DNA of 64,000 nt from Synaphobranchus kaupii (lineage: Eukaryota; Chordata; Actinopteri; Anguilliformes; Synaphobranchidae), in the NCBI GenBank assembly GCA_029718625.1, contig CM056389.1, forward strand, positions 14,289,723 to 14,353,722, written 5' to 3'. The notes under the pieces were generated by a model, which was not told the DNA's origin, did not search any database, and was given only the letters and a program-made list of their open reading frames with translations. How positions within the stretch are numbered: the first letter of the stretch is position 1; every line of letters begins with the position of its first letter. Of this stretch, positions 59,671 through 64,000 are shown in pieces. Position numbers and translations under genes: made by a program.

Positions 59671-61415
59671 TCATGAATAATATATTAATGTTGTGTATTT
59701 AGTGGAAATTCAATAGCTATACTGGCCGAATCACGGTCTCGTCAAATCCCTGTCCAACCTCTTTAATAATCCTAATCAATAGTAGGATGCTTGATCTTGA
59801 ATACAGGGCATCTATTGAAGGTCTGATAGCACCAGGGGAAAGGAGGCAGCAACCAATATATAGTTTTGCCTAAAACTGATGAGTACACAAAAGCACTTGA
59901 ACCTAAATGCCTTAAAACATCAAAATACACACAGAAAGTGCTATTGTCATTGCCGTCTGTACTCTAAAAGTTGATTTACTTCCAAAAAGAAAAACACTTC
60001 TATAATCATTAATACAGTGTCAGACAATTCATAATTTCACTCTGGCATTAATTTGGACGATTTATATGTTAGCTAGCTAGATAGCTAATGTTTCTCAGGA
60101 TAACTAGCCATTATGAAGAACAGAATCCAGGTAAGGTTCATATATTGTGGTGCGTAACATGTTCATTGGAAACTGTAAGGGACTATAAGAGGCTTTTCAA
60201 ATATCACTGCATCGAAACAAGCAAAGGATTGACCGAAGCTTTATCACACTATAAGCTCACCCACGGTCCCCTCAGACTCCCTCAAAGCTGGCGTAGGGAG
60301 CCAAGCGATAGATGGACGAGATGAGTGAGAATTCAGTGGATGAAACATGCGGCATCGAATGCTCATATCCCCGTTTATCTAAAGCACAAATTAGATTTTT
60401 CCTATACGTTTGGGTGCTGCTCGTTAACAGAAAGCTTCTGTTGGAAAAAGTGTTTTACCCCCTGCCGTTATTCCGCAGCCTCCCACCACGAAATAAATTC
60501 CCGTCGACGGCAAACCGAACAGCCAAGCCGAGAGGAAATTATGAGGCTGCCGGCACGTGATGCGGGCGCTGAACCCGATACCTTTTGGATTAGATTTCTG
60601 TGTTTGACAAAATTCCAGTCCAGAGTAATTACATTTTCATGGCTGATGCTCATCCATTGATTATCCGGAGGCTACATTTTCCCAAATGTTTAATCCCCCG
60701 AAAAAAAACGTGGATTTGATGCTGTTAAATCTCCTTAACCTGTCAGCGACGCTTCTATCGCAGACGCAGGCACCCACCTCTGGGGGAGACGCGAGCGCCC
60801 GGACCGTCTGACTGTTCGCAGGCGTCGAGGAGAACTTGGGAACAAACGCGCGACAAAGCGCAGAGGTTCTCATCGCTAAGGAATGACCTACGGCTAACAG
60901 TGAGATGATCTGTGGGTACTTCTCTCTCTGGGCAAGAGCGAATAATATCCTTTGCCAAATGAAAGAGAAAACACTAAAAGTAATGGCAAGAGTAGAGCTA
61001 TAGCTAAGGCAGTCTTCGAGCCATCTTAAAAAACATAGCCGAAGTGCATTTATTTTTATTTCTATTGATTTAGCATGTGGCTCACAGTATACTAAGGCAG
61101 TAGCTCATTGCAGATAATTATTTGAATGGATACTATACTAGCTATTAGCTCCTTTGTCTATTAGCTACTGTGGTTTGGAACAGAAGCTCAAACTTGCTGG
61201 GCGTGTACTACCATGCTGATTCTCCATGTATCCAGTTGAATGGGAACCAAAGGCCTTTGTAAATTATCCACTGAGGTGATCATGGTGCGACAGCTCATCT
61301 CATAAATTCCTCATGAATTAAACCACTTCAAGTTCTGTCTCGCCATGCTCGCTACCTATCTCTCCCTTTCTCTCACTCTCTCTCTCTCAATATACAGTAA
61401 ATGTGTGTGTGTATA
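59671..61415. other. Unique non-coding DNA
   Basis: Short CT and GT runs lie at about 61360-61412, next to the Tc1-like insertion. No gene was recognised. Confidence 0.5.
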
Positions 61416-61931
61416 CAGATGGGTGACAAATTAGAAGGAAAAACCCCTATAGTGAGGGGGTCTGGTGGCTCTGTTATGCTGTGGGGGGCATTTTCCTGGC
61501 ATGGTTTGGGTCCACTTGTCTCCTTAGAGGGAAGGGTCACTGCAAATCAATACAGTTATTCTGAGTGATCACCTTTTTATCCTGATGGGAGTGGTCTCTT
61601 CCAGGATGACAGTGCCCCCATCCACAGGGCACGAGGGGTCACTGAATGGTTTGATGAGTATGAACATGATGTGAATCATATGCTATGGCCTTTGCAGTCA
61701 CCAGATCTCAACCCAATTGAACACCTATAGGAGATTTTGGACCGGCGTGTTAGACAGCGCTCTCCACCACCATCATCAAAACACCAAATGAGTGAATATC
61801 TTTTGGAAGAATGATGTTCCAGTAGAATTCCAGAGACTAGAATCTATGCTAGACTACAGGTAGAATCTATGCAAAGGCGCACTGAAGCTGTTCTGTTATG
61901 TTAGTTTTTCCTTTAATTTGTCACCCGTCTG
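61416..61931 (+). mobile_element. Internally deleted Tc1/mariner element (third family)
   Basis: Inverted ends begin CAGATGGGTGACAAATTA at 61416 and end with the near-complement at 61931, about 26 bp with a couple of differences. TA borders both sides (61414-61415, 61932-61933). Length is 516 bp. Only a degraded C-terminal transposase region remains, and the DNA-binding part is gone. The terminal repeats differ from the two elements at 7-8.6 kb. It inserted at the edge of a GT microsatellite. Confidence 0.93.
61458..61814 (+). pseudogene. Tc1/mariner transposase, C-terminal fragment with in-frame stops
   Basis: One frame reads GSVMLWGAFSWHGLG, FQDDSAPIH (second catalytic Asp region) and [14 protein letters not shown] (final catalytic Glu). 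It is interrupted by TGA at 61566-61568, TAG at 61728-61730 (where the family usually has Trp after HL) and TGA at 61812-61814. The first catalytic Asp and all N-terminal domains are missing. It is a dead fossil. Confidence 0.92.
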
Positions 61932-64000
61932 TATATAAAAGTGATGGTTTTCAATCTGAAGCGATGATAGATGAATGTACAGGTCACAGCCCTGCGAAAT
62001 TGTCCTGGCCTAACTGTGCTATGCATGTAAACTCCACTCACACAAAAAAATAATACACAGATTGATTGTAAATGAGGGGAGGGCGGTGGTCATGTTTTGA
62101 CAGTCTCAGCAACACCTCCGATCACAAGGCCCAGGAAGATGTCCTGTTCTCTTCAGAACAGGCGGGGGCATTTGCTATGCAGCTCCAGTTCCAAGGTGCA
62201 TCTGTTCGATCGCCAGCTCTTGGGGAGATAATTCCTGTTAATGCTTTCTGCCGCTGTTCATTAACAGAATGCCTAGCCGGGGATTGTTTTGGGTTGATGA
62301 AGGAACCCTAATACAACTCTCATCTCTCATAGGGCCTCCGACTAATCTCCTAATCCCACACTGGTCTGCCTCCCTCCGTGTCCATTTCTTGTCAGAGCAT
62401 TTGGACGCTGCCACGCCAAGTCTGTTCACAGATTACACACTGGCTGTGCTGGTGAATGTGCAGAGATACGTATGTTATGCTGAGAAATCTGAGCTCTCTC
62501 TTCATTCTCAAGTATTTCAAAATTAGCAACGTCCTCTCCCACGCTGATAAATATCATTCTTCAGAATGCCAGAAAATGAGAAGCTCCGTTCTGTGGAGGA
62601 AGCTGCAATTTTTCCTGAAGCCATTACTAAAACAAAACGATGAGCAGACAACAGCAAGGTAAACTAAACAGAAAATATACCACAAGTCAACACAATGACA
62701 CCATATCCTGTCTAGGCTACTGTGATCTAACACAACAGAGAAGCTTCACTGTTTTAAAGATACAAAGACAAATTAAGCTATTGTGAGTCGTAGCAAATCA
62801 AAGCACGGAAAAGTAGACTGCTTTTGACAGTCCATTTGCAGAGTATACATCTATGAATCTGTGGAAAGCAGAACAAAGGAGCATAACTAGACATCTTTAA
62901 TCAAGACATATGATTACGTCCCCATTATTTAATGATGAACAATTTGGGGAAAAGCAATTTAGATATCTCTAGACAAATAGCTAATACAAATTATATAAAT
63001 GATGTCGTGCCTTCCTCACAGATAATCAGACAATGAGAATATCTGAAGATATGTTAGCAGTGAAATTTTACATTTCATCCCATAATAGTATTCTATTGTA
63101 TTATTACATAAAACACATTTAAATATTGAGACAGTGTTAGATGTACAAAGTTAGATGTATAAAGTTAGATGTATAATTAATGTGAGAAGAATAAGAAGGT
63201 CATTGAACTTTAATATTGCAGTAAACTAATCAGGATAATCAAGGTCCAGGGGTTGTGTTCTATTATCTAGTTCCACTTGTAAGATACGTATGTAGCGTAT
63301 TGTTGAATTTCCAAATTTAGAGATTCATGGGGGCCAGTGCTTCCCATTGAGACTCTGTCTTGGGAACAGTTTAGTCTGTGCAAGTCACAGGGGGACAAAT
63401 CATTAGCTGACAACTGACAGCTATATTATGTAAATAAGCCCATTTAAATGCTAATTATTGGGGATGGAGACAATGTCCTTTTGTCCGTAAGGCAGTTTCC
63501 CAACATACTGGTCCTCAACATAAAAACATCTTGAGCAGCACTTGGAGAAATTTCCGCTCAAGACAAAAAGTAGGTAAGATGTGCCAAGCTTATAAAATAA
63601 AACTGCCCTGTGAAAACATTTAATTATAGGTTAATGTGTCTATGTGTGTATGTCCAGTCATTACTCTTTTACTTTACTTAAATATTATATCATTAGATAT
63701 CAAAGAGATTAGATCCAATAAAGTATGCATGGTTAAAGATACTTGTCAGTTATGGTATGAATTGTATATCATGTGAGATTTAAATTATTACCCTCAGGGT
63801 ATGTTTGCGTTGGTCAGCTAACCAACAGCTATTTTTGAACCTTGATATCTCTGCCGTTTCAAACCCAATCTCAATGCCATTTCAGAGGTGGACTACAATC
63901 GCCATGGGCTCACCAAATACTGATTTTGGTAAAGCTATGTTAAGCCATTACTATGTTGTGGATGCCCCCCTAAATATTTGTGTAAAATATTAAGACTTTT
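61932..64000. other. Unique AT-rich non-coding DNA
   Basis: The segment 62220-62480 has mixed composition and homeodomain-like words. The rest is AT-rich. Apart from the small 63136 tandem repeat, nothing was recognised. Confidence 0.5.
63136..63177. repeat. 14-bp tandem repeat, three copies
   Basis: GTTAGATGTACAAA or GTTAGATGTATAAA units start at 63136, 63150 and 63164. Confidence 0.93.

Overview
The window looks like non-coding nuclear DNA of a ray-finned (probably teleost) fish. Four things support this: a Tc1-type element whose left end matches the Sleeping Beauty-like IR/DR structure of fish, two further Tc1/mariner elements, a tRNA-derived SINE fragment with the fish hallmark CCCTTGAG...GGTACTTA, and very many CA/GT microsatellites. 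The species cannot be named from sequence alone. No protein-coding gene, rRNA or tRNA gene could be supported on either strand. The longer open frames all fall in microsatellites, in-phase minisatellites or GC-rich DNA. The only real coding remnants are two broken transposase fragments (8041-8524, 61458-61814). The window is best read as a gene desert or a very large intron; which of the two is not decidable here.

Layout. 0-2 kb: GT microsatellites in unique DNA. 1974-5704: a 28-bp tandem array of exactly 133 copies with no indel, almost all variation being confined to two A/G positions. 7.1-8.6 kb: a G-rich tract and two deleted Tc1-like elements. 10.5-11 kb: a 55-bp GT-rich minisatellite with E-boxes. 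12.7-19 kb: unique DNA with a SINE-like unit (15.3 kb) and a 51-bp CT minisatellite (18.7-19.1 kb). 19-34 kb: unique AT-leaning DNA interrupted by CpG-rich patches and a (CA)72 tract. 35 kb: a LINE 3' tail. 38.3-40.3 kb: the best promoter-like region, with CRE half-sites, GC boxes and a CpG-rich block. 44-46 kb: homopolymer, purine and CA/CT tracts. 47.56-49.36 kb: a 58-bp array of 31 copies with one TTAGGG per unit on the minus strand. 50-58 kb: long poly-G/C and CA/GC tracts. 59.5 kb: SINE. 61.4-61.9 kb: third Tc1-like element. The rest is unique.

The strongest candidate for something undescribed is the 28-bp array. Decoding each unit by its two variable bases shows all four combinations, nested higher-order repeats and a 336-bp block repeated exactly. 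Nearly every unit carries a GATA-type site (TTATCA). This shows a young, actively homogenised array; any regulatory role is inference. I see no genes working together in a pathway here.
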